Assembly (NCBI GenBank): GCA_027061805.1 | Contig: JAMOWA010000018.1 | Span: forward strand, 1-64,000 | Source: Thermoanaerobaculia bacterium | Lineage (GTDB): Bacteria > Acidobacteriota > Thermoanaerobaculia > Thermoanaerobaculales > Sulfomarinibacteraceae | Reading direction: 5' to 3' | DNA length: 64,000 bases | Part shown: positions 9,494 through 18,316 of the stretch, one piece after another | How the letters are laid out: each line of letters begins with the position of its first letter | Numbering within the stretch: position 1 is the stretch's first letter | Notes under the pieces: generated by a model | Databases searched by the model: none | What the model saw: only the letters and a program-made list of their open reading frames with translations | What the model was told of the DNA's origin: nothing | Translations under genes and position numbers: made by a program

Positions 9494-10786
9494 TCAGCGC
9501 ACCTCCTGGGCTCTTCCCTCCCCCGAGGCCACCAGGGCGTGGCGCCACAGTACGGGGCCCACCAGCTGGTTGACCACCACGGCCCCCACGATGACGGCGG
9601 CCAGGCTGGAGCCGAAACCGGGGAACTCCCGGGCGATGCGCGACGCCAGCCCCAGGGAGAGGCCCGCCTGGGCCACGAAGCCCATCCAGGCCCAGCGGCG
9701 GACAGGGAGAGACGCCCCTGCCGCCGTGCTCGCAGCCGCCGTGACCCCCCAGGTGAGCCCGAACCGGACCACCACCACCACCGCCACCCCGATCCACGTG
9801 GTGCGGAACACGCCGAGATCGAGGCCCGCCCCCACCAGGGCGAAGAAGATCACATAGATGGGGGGCGACGAGCGTTCCAGGGCGTGGAGGAACCCGGTGG
9901 CCGCGCGGGAAAAGAGGTTCCGGGCGGCGAAGCCGGCGGCCATGGTGATGAGCAGGTGCTCCAGATGGAGCGTGTGGGCCAGCTCCATGGAGACAAGCAC
10001 CACCGCCAGAACCGTGATCTCGGGGTGGAGCCCCACGGTGGTCAGGTAGGCGCCCAGCAGGATCCCCAGCAGCAGGCCGGCACCGAGGGAAAGGGCCATC
10101 TCGCCCACGAGGGCCCCCAGGGCCCGGGCATCCAGCTCTCCTCCCTTCACCAGGGCCGACGCCAGGCCACTGGCCCACGTGAAGAGCAGCAGGATGGCCA
10201 GATCCTTCAGGATCGTGACGCCGAGGACGGTGTCCACCAGCTCGCCCCGGGCCCCGGTCTCCGTGATGATGGCGATGGTGGTGGCCGGAGATGTGGCCAC
10301 CGCGATGACCCCCAGGAGGAGGGCCGCCGCCATCACCGCCTCCGGAGGAAGACCTCCGAGCACGAGGCCCTGCCCCAGCAGCGCCCAGAAGATGCCGAAC
10401 GAGAGCAGGACGATGCCCACAACGTGGGCTCCGCTGATGCCGAGCACCGCCCGCCAGTTCCTGGCCAGCGACTCCAGCTGGAGCTCGCCCCCCGCGGTGA
10501 GCGCGATGAGACCCAGCGCCAGCTCCTCGAAGACCGTCAGCGTGGCCAGATCGCCGTTGGTGACCAGGCCGGCCAGCGACGGGCCGAGCAGCATGCCCAG
10601 CACCAGGTAGCCCGTGACCCGCGGCAGCCGGAACCGCTGGGCCATGTCGCCGCTGAGCTCCCCCCCGATCATGACGATGCCGAAGGCCAGCAGGGCCGAG
10701 GCCGTCGCGTCCACCCCCTCGGGCCCGAGCACCGCTCGCAGGAGGCCCACCACCGCGGCCACGATGAGGACAAAGAACCACCTCAC
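9494..10786 (-). CDS. Cation:proton antiporter (CPA2-like)
   Basis: About 12 hydrophobic segments; RLPRVTGYLVLGMLLGPSLAGLV; GTGA overlap with upstream antiporter supports start at 10786. Confidence 0.8.
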   Translation of the reverse strand: MRWFFVLIVAAVVGLLRAVLGPEGVDATASALLAFGIVMIGGELSGDMAQRFRLPRVTGYLVLGMLLGPSLAGLVTNGDLATLTVFEELALGLIALTAGGELQLESLARNWRAVLGISGAHVVGIVLLSFGIFWALLGQGLVLGGLPPEAVMAAALLLGVIAVATSPATTIAIITETGARGELVDTVLGVTILKDLAILLLFTWASGLASALVKGGELDARALGALVGEMALSLGAGLLLGILLGAYLTTVGLHPEITVLAVVLVSMELAHTLHLEHLLITMAAGFAARNLFSRAATGFLHALERSSPPIYVIFFALVGAGLDLGVFRTTWIGVAVVVVVRFGLTWGVTAAASTAAGASLPVRRWAWMGFVAQAGLSLGLASRIAREFPGFGSSLAAVIVGAVVVNQLVGPVLWRHALVASGEGRAQEVR

Positions 10787-11970
10787 GGGTGGCCCTCCGC
10801 CGTACCGGATCTCCGTGGAAAGAGCACGTTCCGGTGCCACCGGGCGCCCACCACGTGGTTGACCACCAGCGAGGCGAAGACCCCCACCGCCACCGAGGCC
10901 GGGAGCGACCCGTCACGGGTGGCGGCCACCAGGAAGGCCAGGGCGAGGGGGCCGTGGGGGGCGAGACCCAGGCCCAGCCACCGGACCAAGACCGGCGCCG
11001 TGCGCCGCCGTGCCTCCGAGGCCAGCACCCCACCCGCCGCCAGGAGAAGGGCCGCCCGGACCAGGACCAGCACGCCCAACGCCAGGAGGGAGAACCCGCC
11101 CGGGTGCCACCAGGCCCCCACCAGCAGGAGGATGGCGGTGAGCATGGGCACCTCGAGCCCGTGTGCCGCCCGGAGGATCCGGTGGGGGTTGGGGCTGCGG
11201 TTGGCGATGAGTGCACCCGTCAGGGCCGCCATGAGCATGGGCTCGGCGCCGGTGAGCTCCGCGGCCCCGGCGATCAGCGCCATCACCCCCACGAGGAGCG
11301 CCAGGATGTGGACGCTCTCCGTCTCGCCCCGCAGCAGGACCATGGTGGCGTACCCGAGGATCACGGCGAGCCCCGCCGCCAGGATCAGGGTGGCGGCCTG
11401 GCCCGGGAGGACCGCCATCTGGAAGTGCGGCTCCGACACCAGCGTGATCCCCACACCCCAGGTCAGCAGGGCCGGAACGCTGGAGAGCGCCGCCACGAGC
11501 TTCACGAGGCGCATGGCCGAACGGTCCGTTGGGGGGCCGGTCCGGGACAGGTGATCCACCACCCGCGGCGTGGTCACCATGGCCACCGACCCCAGCAGCA
11601 CCAGCGTGGGACCGCGTGCCCCGAGGGCGAACGCCACTCCGGCCACCCCCAGCCCCACCCCCAGGGGGAGCAGGAAACCCACACGCCGGTGCCACGGCTG
11701 GAGGCTCCCGAGCACCCTCAGGTCGAACTGGAGGCCCACGATGAGCCCCACCCAGGCCAGACCGAGCAACACCACGGGGCCGATGGTGACGAGGATGTTC
11801 TCCGTGAAGAGCCCGAGCCCGGCATGGCCCAGGAGCGCACCCAGGAGAACCGTGAGGAAGCTCTGGAGGCCCGGGGCCTCGAGACCCCTGCGGCCCAGGC
11901 GGCGGCTGGCCTCCGTGGCGGCCAGGGCCAGCACCACCAGGAGCACGAAGGCCAGGGTTCCCTTCACCAC
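10783..11970 (-). CDS. Cation:proton antiporter (CPA-like), second paralogue
   Basis: Multi-TM protein with TVLLGALLGHAGLGLFTENILVTIGPVVLLGLAWVGLIVGLQFDLRVLG. Confidence 0.75.
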   Translation of the reverse strand: MVKGTLAFVLLVVLALAATEASRRLGRRGLEAPGLQSFLTVLLGALLGHAGLGLFTENILVTIGPVVLLGLAWVGLIVGLQFDLRVLGSLQPWHRRVGFLLPLGVGLGVAGVAFALGARGPTLVLLGSVAMVTTPRVVDHLSRTGPPTDRSAMRLVKLVAALSSVPALLTWGVGITLVSEPHFQMAVLPGQAATLILAAGLAVILGYATMVLLRGETESVHILALLVGVMALIAGAAELTGAEPMLMAALTGALIANRSPNPHRILRAAHGLEVPMLTAILLLVGAWWHPGGFSLLALGVLVLVRAALLLAAGGVLASEARRRTAPVLVRWLGLGLAPHGPLALAFLVAATRDGSLPASVAVGVFASLVVNHVVGARWHRNVLFPRRSGTAEGHP

Positions 11971-12000
11971 GTCATGACCCCCCCGGCGGGCAGGGCGGGC

Positions 12001-12327
12001 TCAGAGCTGGAGCGCCGCGGTGACCGGCAGCAGGAACGCGGTGGTGGGCGCCTCGCCGGGGAGCGAGGGGATCTTCAGCCCGCGGAGCCCCTCCAGCACC
12101 TCCTCCGCCTGGTCGTCCTCCAGCAGGCAGAAGACCGTCCGGCAGAAGTCGAGGCCACCGGGGACCAGCGTCCTCACACCCGCGAAGACCGGCAGGTCGC
12201 GCTCCAGGAGGCCGAGCCCCGTCTGGGACTGCAGGACGACGGAGTCCGGGAAGCCGTACTCCACGAGGGTGGAGAGCACGTCGTCCAGCACCTCCTCGTG
12301 ATGGAGTATGACCACCAGCAGCTGCAC
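12001..12327 (-). CDS. Small PII-like (ferredoxin-fold) protein
   Basis: MQLLVVILHHEEVLDDVLSTLVEYGFPDSVVLQSQTGLGLL; 108 aa; length and pattern resemble divergent PII-like proteins. Confidence 0.5.
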   Translation of the reverse strand: MQLLVVILHHEEVLDDVLSTLVEYGFPDSVVLQSQTGLGLLERDLPVFAGVRTLVPGGLDFCRTVFCLLEDDQAEEVLEGLRGLKIPSLPGEAPTTAFLLPVTAALQL

Positions 12328-12801
12328 TCACCCCTCCCCCTCGAGCCGCTTCAGGGCGGCGACGAACTCCTCGCCCGTGGTGGCGTTGATCAGGGGTTCC
12401 AGCTCGTCGGACCGCCGGGCCAGCCGGGCGATCCGGGCCAGGCCCGCCAGGTGGGGGGCCGCCGTGGTGGCGTCCCCGAGCAGGCAGAAGGCCAGCCGGA
12501 TGGGCTCGCCGTCCAGGGAGGGGTAGTCCGCAAGCCCCGAGGGGTGGGTCGATGCGGCGACCAGGACCTTCCCCAGGCCCTCGATCTGGGCGTGCGGGAC
12601 GGCCACACCGCGGCCGATGCCGGTGGAGAGGATGGCCTCCCGCTCCTTCAGGTGGGCGACCACCTCGGCCGGGTCGGTCACCCCGCCCGTGCGCGCGAAG
12701 AGCTCGGCGAACGCCGCGAAGAGCTCCTCACGGCTGCCCACCGGCGGATCGATGAGCACCCGGTCCGCCTGAAGCTTCTGGTAGAGACACAGACCGCCCA
12801 C
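12328..12801 (-). CDS. PTS EIIA-like (fructose/nitrogen type) protein
   Basis: LKEREAILSTGIGRGVAVPHAQIEGLGKVLVA: EIIA active-site His motif; start uncertain. Confidence 0.75.
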   Translation of the reverse strand: MGGLCLYQKLQADRVLIDPPVGSREELFAAFAELFARTGGVTDPAEVVAHLKEREAILSTGIGRGVAVPHAQIEGLGKVLVAASTHPSGLADYPSLDGEPIRLAFCLLGDATTAAPHLAGLARIARLARRSDELEPLINATTGEEFVAALKRLEGEG

Positions 12802-12890
12802 GTCGCCTCCGAACCCCGGCCGGTCCGCGCCGCCGCGACGGCCGGTCCCTTCGAGGGTACCGGGGCGGCCGCGGTTCCACAAGAGAGCAC

Positions 12891-12910
12891 GGCGCCCCGC
12901 AGGGGGCGCC
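12891..12910. terminator. Hairpin between RDD gene and EIIA gene
   Basis: GGCGCCCC-gcag-GGGGCGCC stem-loop. Confidence 0.45.
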
Positions 12911-12942
12911 TCCCGTCAGTTCCGGCGCGTCGGTGCGGCTCC

Positions 12943-13479
12943 TCAGTCGTTCGAGTCCACCACCATGGTCTCGGCCAGCTTGTCGCCCATGCGGCGCCCA
13001 TCGGCATCGGTGAGGACCAGGATGACCTCGATCAGGCCGATGATCATGGCCACCACGGGGCCGATGATCCAGCCCAGGACCGGGACCACCATGATCAGCG
13101 GCCCGATGGCGAAGGGGATGTTCCGCTTCACCGACGTGCCGATGTCCATGGCCTGTCCGTCCAGCCTCAGGACCCGGAGTTTCATCACGGTCTTGCCGAT
13201 GGAGCGGCCCTTCATGAAGTCCAGGTCCAGGCCGTCGCGGAGCAGCATGTAGGCCGCGCCCACGAGGCCTCCAACCACGGGGATCACCCCGACCACGCCG
13301 GCGATCACTCCGTCGATGATGGCCGCCACGATCCGCCTGCCCAGGTCGGCCTTCACGGGCGCTCCGGGCGCCTGGGCCTGCACCTCGGGTGGTGGTGGCG
13401 GCGGCACGCTCCCCGTCGGCGGCGGTGGCGGTGTCTGGCCCTCGGGCGGCTGGGTCGTGTCACGGGTCTCGTCGGTCAT
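12943..13479 (-). CDS. RDD-family membrane protein with proline-rich N-terminus
   Basis: GRRIVAAIIDGVIAGVVGVIP, RSIGKTVMKLRVLRLDG. Confidence 0.75.
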   Translation of the reverse strand: MTDETRDTTQPPEGQTPPPPPTGSVPPPPPPEVQAQAPGAPVKADLGRRIVAAIIDGVIAGVVGVIPVVGGLVGAAYMLLRDGLDLDFMKGRSIGKTVMKLRVLRLDGQAMDIGTSVKRNIPFAIGPLIMVVPVLGWIIGPVVAMIIGLIEVILVLTDADGRRMGDKLAETMVVDSND

Positions 13480-13584
13480 CGGTCCCTCCCTCTTCCCTCG
13501 TTGATGCTCCCACACTGGGGGGTGGAGAGAGTCTACCGCACGCCGGGACAGCTGGGAAGAGCCACCGCCAGGGGAACGGCCTCC

Positions 13585-14172
13585 TCAGGTCTCCTCCGGA
13601 TTCCCACACTTCCGGATCCTTGCGCTCCCGGGCAACCCCTCGATGCTCGTCCGCGGCTCCCTCTTCCAGGCCTCCCCCTCGCTCGCGGCCAGGTCCACCC
13701 TCGCCACGGACCCGTCCTCCGCGAGGTAGACGGTCACCCGGGGCAGCGGCCGTAGACACAACACCCTGAACCTGCCGCCATGCTCACGAAACCAGTCCTT
13801 CGCGTACCGGACCATGGCGTCCATGTTCCCGTGCAGGTCGGCCGGGAAGGGCACCTCCCCGTAGACGGTCGGCATGTACCGGACGATCATTCGTGGCTCG
13901 AATGGACGATCCCTTTCTTCTGCTGCTTCGTCATCCCGTGTTCGCTGCGCATCCTTGCGCGCCAGGCGTTCAAGGACCCTGGAGTTCAGCCCGAGGGGCT
14001 CTTCCAGAAGGGTCAGGAGCAGGAAGTTCTCCATGCCCCTGTCGAGCCACTTCTCGTACAGCTCGATGAAGGACCGCTCGTCCCGCCAACCGCATCGCCG
14101 GGCGAGCTCCGGCAGGCTCAGCCCCAGCTGGCGGCGTCTTGTCTCCACATAGGCCGAAATGAGGAATCCCAT
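13585..14172 (-). CDS. Hypothetical protein with HTH-like N-terminus
   Basis: 195-aa ORF; RRQLGLSLPELARRCGWRDERSF. Confidence 0.5.
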   Translation of the reverse strand: MGFLISAYVETRRRQLGLSLPELARRCGWRDERSFIELYEKWLDRGMENFLLLTLLEEPLGLNSRVLERLARKDAQRTRDDEAAEERDRPFEPRMIVRYMPTVYGEVPFPADLHGNMDAMVRYAKDWFREHGGRFRVLCLRPLPRVTVYLAEDGSVARVDLAASEGEAWKREPRTSIEGLPGSARIRKCGNPEET

Positions 14173-14427
14173 GGCATCCTCCTTCGTGTCGCGCCCGGAT
14201 CACCGGGTCGGTTCCGGCGAACCCGTCCACGAAGCAGGACGGGCTGTTTAGCTGCTTGTTTTACGTCGCCGCAAGTCGCCATAAATCACGACGGGTCCCC
14301 CACGGACCGCTGCGGGACCCCCGGGGCGTCCCACGCTCCAAGCCTACATCGCGCCGCGGCCCACTACGGGCCGTACGGACCATGGAGCTCGTTCTGCTTT
14401 TCGGAACAAGGGGGTTTGAAGGAAGGT

Positions 14428-14503
14428 TGGCAGCGCGTACGGGATTCGAACCCGTGTTACCGGCGTGAGAGGCCGGCGTCCTAGACCCCTAGACGAACGC
14501 GCC
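14428..14503 (-). tRNA. tRNA-Glu (CTC), CCA encoded
   Basis: Cloverleaf GGCGCGTTCGTCTAGGGGTCTAGGACGCCGGCCTCTCACGCCGGTAACACGGGTTCGAATCCCGTACGCGCTGCCA. Confidence 0.93.
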
Positions 14504-14515
14504 GCAGGGATGGGT

Positions 14516-14544
14516 ACTCTACCAAAGGGTCACTGGGCGTGCAA
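14516..14544 (-). promoter_or_regulatory. Sigma70-like promoter of tRNA-Glu
   Basis: TTGCAC -17 bp- TAGAGT just upstream of the tRNA. Confidence 0.65.
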
Positions 14545-14622
14545 CCCCCCCTTCCCGACTCGCCCCTGCGCGGCCTCTCCGCTATACTGTTGGCCCCATT
14601 CTGAGCGCACGGAGGTTCACCC

Positions 14623-15633
14623 ATGACGTATCGTATCGCCATCAACGGTTTCGGACGGATCGGCCGGCTCGTGGCCCGCCACCTCATGGCCCACGAGGAC
14701 TTCGAGCTGGTGGCCGTCAACGACCTGACCTCGCCGGACATGCTGGGCTACCTCTTCGCCCACGACACGGTCCACGGACCCTGGAAGGGCACGGTGGAGG
14801 TCGAGGGCGACACCATCGTGATCGACGGCCACCCCGTGAGGGTGCTGGCCCAGAGGAACCCCGCCGACCTGCCGTGGACGGAGCTGGGCGTGCAGGGGGT
14901 CTTCGAGGCCACCGGCCTCTTCCGGGAGCGCACCAAGGCCGCCGCCCACCTGGACGCCGGAGCAAAGAGGGTCATCATCACGGCCCCCGGCAAGAACGTG
15001 GACGCCACCTTCGTCATGGGCGTGAACCACACGGAGTACGACCCGGCGAGCCACTTCATCGTCTCCAATGCCTCGTGCACCACCAACTGCCTGGCCCCCC
15101 TGGTGAAGGTGCTCCACGAGACGGTGGGCATCGCCCACGGCTGGCTCACCACCATCCACGCCTACACCAACGACCAGCGCATCCTGGACGTGCAGCACCC
15201 CTCGGACATGCGCCGGGCGCGGGCCGCGGCGGCCAACATCATCCCCACCTCCACCGGGGCGGCGAAGGCCATCGGGCTGGTCTACCCCGTGCTGGAGGGC
15301 AAGCTCCACGGGGCCGCCATGCGGGTCCCGGTGGTGGACGGCTCGGTCTGCGACCTGACCTTCGTGGCCGAGCGGGACGGCACGGTGGAGGAGCTCCGTG
15401 AGGCCTTCGTGGCCGCCGCAAAGGGCGAGCTCGCGGGCATCCTCAAGGCCTCGGACGAGCCCCTGGTCTCCTCGGACATCATCGGCGAGAGCCACTCCTC
15501 GGTGGTGGACCTGCCCCTGCTGACCAGGGTGGCCCCCAGCTTCTTCCGGGCCGTGAGCTGGTACGACAACGAGAACGGCTACTCCATGCGCTGCGTGGAC
15601 CTGCTCCAGTACATGCTGGGGAGGGAGGCGTGA
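14623..15633 (+). CDS. gap: Glyceraldehyde-3-phosphate dehydrogenase
   Basis: INGFGRIGRLVARH, SNASCTTNCLAPLVKVLHE. Confidence 0.95.
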   Translation: MTYRIAINGFGRIGRLVARHLMAHEDFELVAVNDLTSPDMLGYLFAHDTVHGPWKGTVEVEGDTIVIDGHPVRVLAQRNPADLPWTELGVQGVFEATGLFRERTKAAAHLDAGAKRVIITAPGKNVDATFVMGVNHTEYDPASHFIVSNASCTTNCLAPLVKVLHETVGIAHGWLTTIHAYTNDQRILDVQHPSDMRRARAAAANIIPTSTGAAKAIGLVYPVLEGKLHGAAMRVPVVDGSVCDLTFVAERDGTVEELREAFVAAAKGELAGILKASDEPLVSSDIIGESHSSVVDLPLLTRVAPSFFRAVSWYDNENGYSMRCVDLLQYMLGREA

Positions 15634-16814
15634 GCGTCCCCCGCCTGGAGGACCTCCGGGAGCTCGAGGGCGCCCGGGTGCTCCTCCGCCTGGACCTGAA
15701 CGTGCCGGTGGCGGAGGGTGAGGTCCGGGACGACACCCGGATCCACGCCGCCCTGCCCACGCTGCGCTGGCTGCTCGAGCGGGCGGAGGTGGTGGCGGCC
15801 TGCTCCCACCTGGGCAAGGCCAGGGGCTCGCCGGACCCGGCCTACTCCCTGCGGCCCGTGGCGGCCGTGCTCGAGCGGGAGCTGGGCCGGCCGGTGCGCT
15901 TCGTGCCCGACTGCATCGGGCCGGAGGTCCACCGGGCCGTGGAGGCCGGCGGTCTCCTCCTCCTGGAGAACCTCCGCTTCCACCCCGGCGAGAAGGCCAA
16001 TGATCCCGGCTTCGCCCGGGAGCTGGCCTTCCCCTTCACGCACTACGTGAACGACGCCTTCGGCACGGCCCACCGGGCCCACGCCTCGGTGGTGGCCGCC
16101 GCCAGGCTCTTCGGCGCGGGGCGCCGGGCCGCGGGCCGGCTCATGGAGGCCGAGGTGAGCGCGCTGCGCCGCGTGGTGGACGACCCGGAACAGCCCTTCG
16201 TGGCCGTGGTGGGCGGCGCCAAGGTCTCCACCAAGACCGCGCCGCTCATGGCCCTGCTCGAGCGTGTCCGGCGTCTGGCCATCGGCGGCGGCATGGCCAA
16301 CACCTTCCTCCTGGCCCGGGGCCGGGAGGTGGGGCGCTCCCTGGTGGAGGCCTCGGAGGTCCCCACCGCGCAACGGGTCATGGAGTCCGCCGAGGCCCGC
16401 GGCGTGGAGCTCCTGCTGCCCACGGACGTGGTGGTCACCGACAGCCTGGAGGGGCCCACGAGGGTCGAGACCGTGCCGGTGGAGGCCATCCCCGCCGACC
16501 TCATGGTGGTGGACATCGGTCCCGCCACGCGGCAGGCCTTCGCCGCGGCGCTGGCCGACGCCAGGACCGTGTTCTGGAACGGCCCCATGGGGGTCTTCGA
16601 GGTGGAGGCCTTCGCCGCCGGCACCGTGGCGGTGGCCGAGGCCATGGCGGCCTGCCCCGGCTTCACGGTGGTGGGCGGCGGCGAGTCGGTCATGGCGGTC
16701 CACCGGGCCGGCGTGGCCGACCGCATGAGCCACGTCTCCACGGGCGGCGGGGCCTCGCTGGCGCTGGTCTCCGGCGAGACCCTCCCCGCCGTGGAGGCCC
16801 TGGAGGAGTCATGA
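15630..16814 (+). CDS. pgk: Phosphoglycerate kinase
   Basis: VLLRLDLNVPV, GGAKVSTK, VVGGGESVMAV. Confidence 0.95.
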   Translation: MSVPRLEDLRELEGARVLLRLDLNVPVAEGEVRDDTRIHAALPTLRWLLERAEVVAACSHLGKARGSPDPAYSLRPVAAVLERELGRPVRFVPDCIGPEVHRAVEAGGLLLLENLRFHPGEKANDPGFARELAFPFTHYVNDAFGTAHRAHASVVAAARLFGAGRRAAGRLMEAEVSALRRVVDDPEQPFVAVVGGAKVSTKTAPLMALLERVRRLAIGGGMANTFLLARGREVGRSLVEASEVPTAQRVMESAEARGVELLLPTDVVVTDSLEGPTRVETVPVEAIPADLMVVDIGPATRQAFAAALADARTVFWNGPMGVFEVEAFAAGTVAVAEAMAACPGFTVVGGGESVMAVHRAGVADRMSHVSTGGGASLALVSGETLPAVEALEES

Positions 16815-17590
16815 CGGATCGCAGGTACCTGGTGGCGGGCAACTGGAAGATGCACAACGGCGTGGCGGACACCAGCGCGCTCCTCGAGCGGCTCCTCGCG
16901 GAGAAGCTGCCGGGCACGGTGGACGCGGTGGTCTGCCCGCCCTTCGTGTCGCTGCCGGCCGCGGCCATGCTGCTCGCCGGCTCGGAGATCGGCCTGGGCG
17001 CCCAGAACGTGCACTGGGAGGCAAAGGGCGCCTTCACGGGCGAGATCGCGCCGGGGATGCTCACCGAGATCGGCGTGCGGTGGGTCATCGTGGGCCACTC
17101 CGAGCGCCGCAGCTACTTCGGCGAGACCGACGAGACCGCCGGGAAGCGGGCCGCCGCGGCCCAGGCCGCGGGCCTCGAGGTGATCTTCTGCCTGGGCGAG
17201 ACCCTCGAGCAGCGGGACGCCGGGGAGACCCTGGCCGTGCTCGAGAGACAGTCGGCGGTGCTGGGCGACCTGGATCCCGCCCACCTGGTGGTGGCCTACG
17301 AGCCCGTGTGGGCCATCGGCACCGGCCGGACGGCCAGCCCGGAGCAGGCCCAGGAGGCCCACGCCTTCCTGAGACAGCGGCTGGAGGCCGCCTTCGGCGG
17401 GGCCGCCGCGGGCATCCGCATCCTCTACGGTGGCAGCGTCAAGCCGCAGAATGCGGCCGTGCTCTTCGGCCAGCCGGACGTGGACGGCGGCCTCATCGGG
17501 GGTGCAAGCCTTGACGCCCGGTCATTTTCCGATATCATCCGCGCTGCGGCTTCGTGTGCCGCGGGAGATGAACAGTGGCAATACTCTTGA
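16811..17590 (+). CDS. tpiA: Triosephosphate isomerase
   Basis: VAGNWKMHNG, VGHSERRSYFGETD, AYEPVWAIGTGRTA. Confidence 0.95.
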   Translation: MTDRRYLVAGNWKMHNGVADTSALLERLLAEKLPGTVDAVVCPPFVSLPAAAMLLAGSEIGLGAQNVHWEAKGAFTGEIAPGMLTEIGVRWVIVGHSERRSYFGETDETAGKRAAAAQAAGLEVIFCLGETLEQRDAGETLAVLERQSAVLGDLDPAHLVVAYEPVWAIGTGRTASPEQAQEAHAFLRQRLEAAFGGAAAGIRILYGGSVKPQNAAVLFGQPDVDGGLIGGASLDARSFSDIIRAAASCAAGDEQWQYS

Positions 17591-18024
17591 TGATCCTGTA
17601 CGTCCTGGTGTGCCTGTTCCTGATCATGGTTGTGCTCCTCCAGCAGGGCAAGGGCGCGGACCTGGCCGGCGCCTTCGGCGGCGGCGGCAGCCAGACCTCC
17701 TTCGGTCCCCGCAGCGGAACCACGCTGATGCACAAGCTCACCACGGGCTCCTTCGTGCTGTTCGTGATCCTGGCCATGTCTCTGGCCATCATTCAGGGCA
17801 AGCGCGCCCGATCCGTGATGGAGGACGTGAAGGTCCAGCCCACGCCGGCGCCTGCGCCGGCCGAGGCGGGCCAGACCCAGGCGGCTCCCGCGGAGGAGCC
17901 GGCGGCCGGCGGCCAGGAGCAGCAGGCTCCCCAGGCCGGTGAGACCTCGAGCGACACTGCCCCGGAGCAGGCCCCGGAGGGTGCTCCCTCGGCACCCGCC
18001 GAAGGTGGCCAGTCCGCCGGCTGA
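17575..18024 (+). CDS. secG: Preprotein translocase subunit SecG
   Basis: LIMVVLLQQGKGADLAGAFGGGGSQTSFG; GTG start overlapping tpiA. Confidence 0.9.
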   Translation: MAILLMILYVLVCLFLIMVVLLQQGKGADLAGAFGGGGSQTSFGPRSGTTLMHKLTTGSFVLFVILAMSLAIIQGKRARSVMEDVKVQPTPAPAPAEAGQTQAAPAEEPAAGGQEQQAPQAGETSSDTAPEQAPEGAPSAPAEGGQSAG

Positions 18025-18034
18025 TCCGGGTTCC

Positions 18035-18062
18035 GGGACTTGCCTCCCGGGAGGCAAGTCCC
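18035..18062. terminator. Perfect 28-bp palindrome after secG
   Basis: GGGACTTGCCTCCC/GGGAGGCAAGTCCC. Confidence 0.5.
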
Positions 18063-18079
18063 TACAATACGCAGCGCGT

Positions 18080-18164
18080 GCCGAAGTGGCGGAATTGGTA
18101 GACGCGCACGGTTGAGGGCCGTGTGGAGCGATCCGTGCCGGTTCGAGTCCGGCCTTCGGCACCA
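18080..18164 (+). tRNA. tRNA-Leu (GAG), CCA encoded
   Basis: GCCGAAGTGGCGGAATTGGTAGACGCGCACGGTTGAGGGCCGTG...CCGGTTCGAGTCCGGCCTTCGGCACCA with long variable arm. Confidence 0.93.
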
Positions 18165-18165
18165 T
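18149..18165 (+). repeat. attL core in the tRNA 3' end
   Basis: CCGGCCTTCGGCACCAT. Confidence 0.85.
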
Positions 18166-18277
18166 CCCCCCTTCTCCCAACATCTCAAAAAGCCTCTAAC
18201 AAGTTGTTCTGTCATGGGGATATACTACATTCCCCGTCTCACGGTGTCTAGCGGAATCTGGTAGAATCTCATGCAGA

Positions 18278-18300
18278 GACGGGTACCGAAACGGGGACCC
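18278..18300 (+). promoter_or_regulatory. Possible integrase/excisionase arm-binding repeat, left
   Basis: gACGGGTACCgaaACGGGGACCc: two 9-bp units spaced 3 bp, mirrored at the right end. Confidence 0.5.
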
Positions 18301-18316
18301 ACTAGGGGGTGACACC

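Noticed and set aside
10789-13755. 988-aa plus-strand ORF
   Set aside because: Antisense to the antiporter/PII/EIIA genes; low-complexity Gly/Arg/His/Gln composition.
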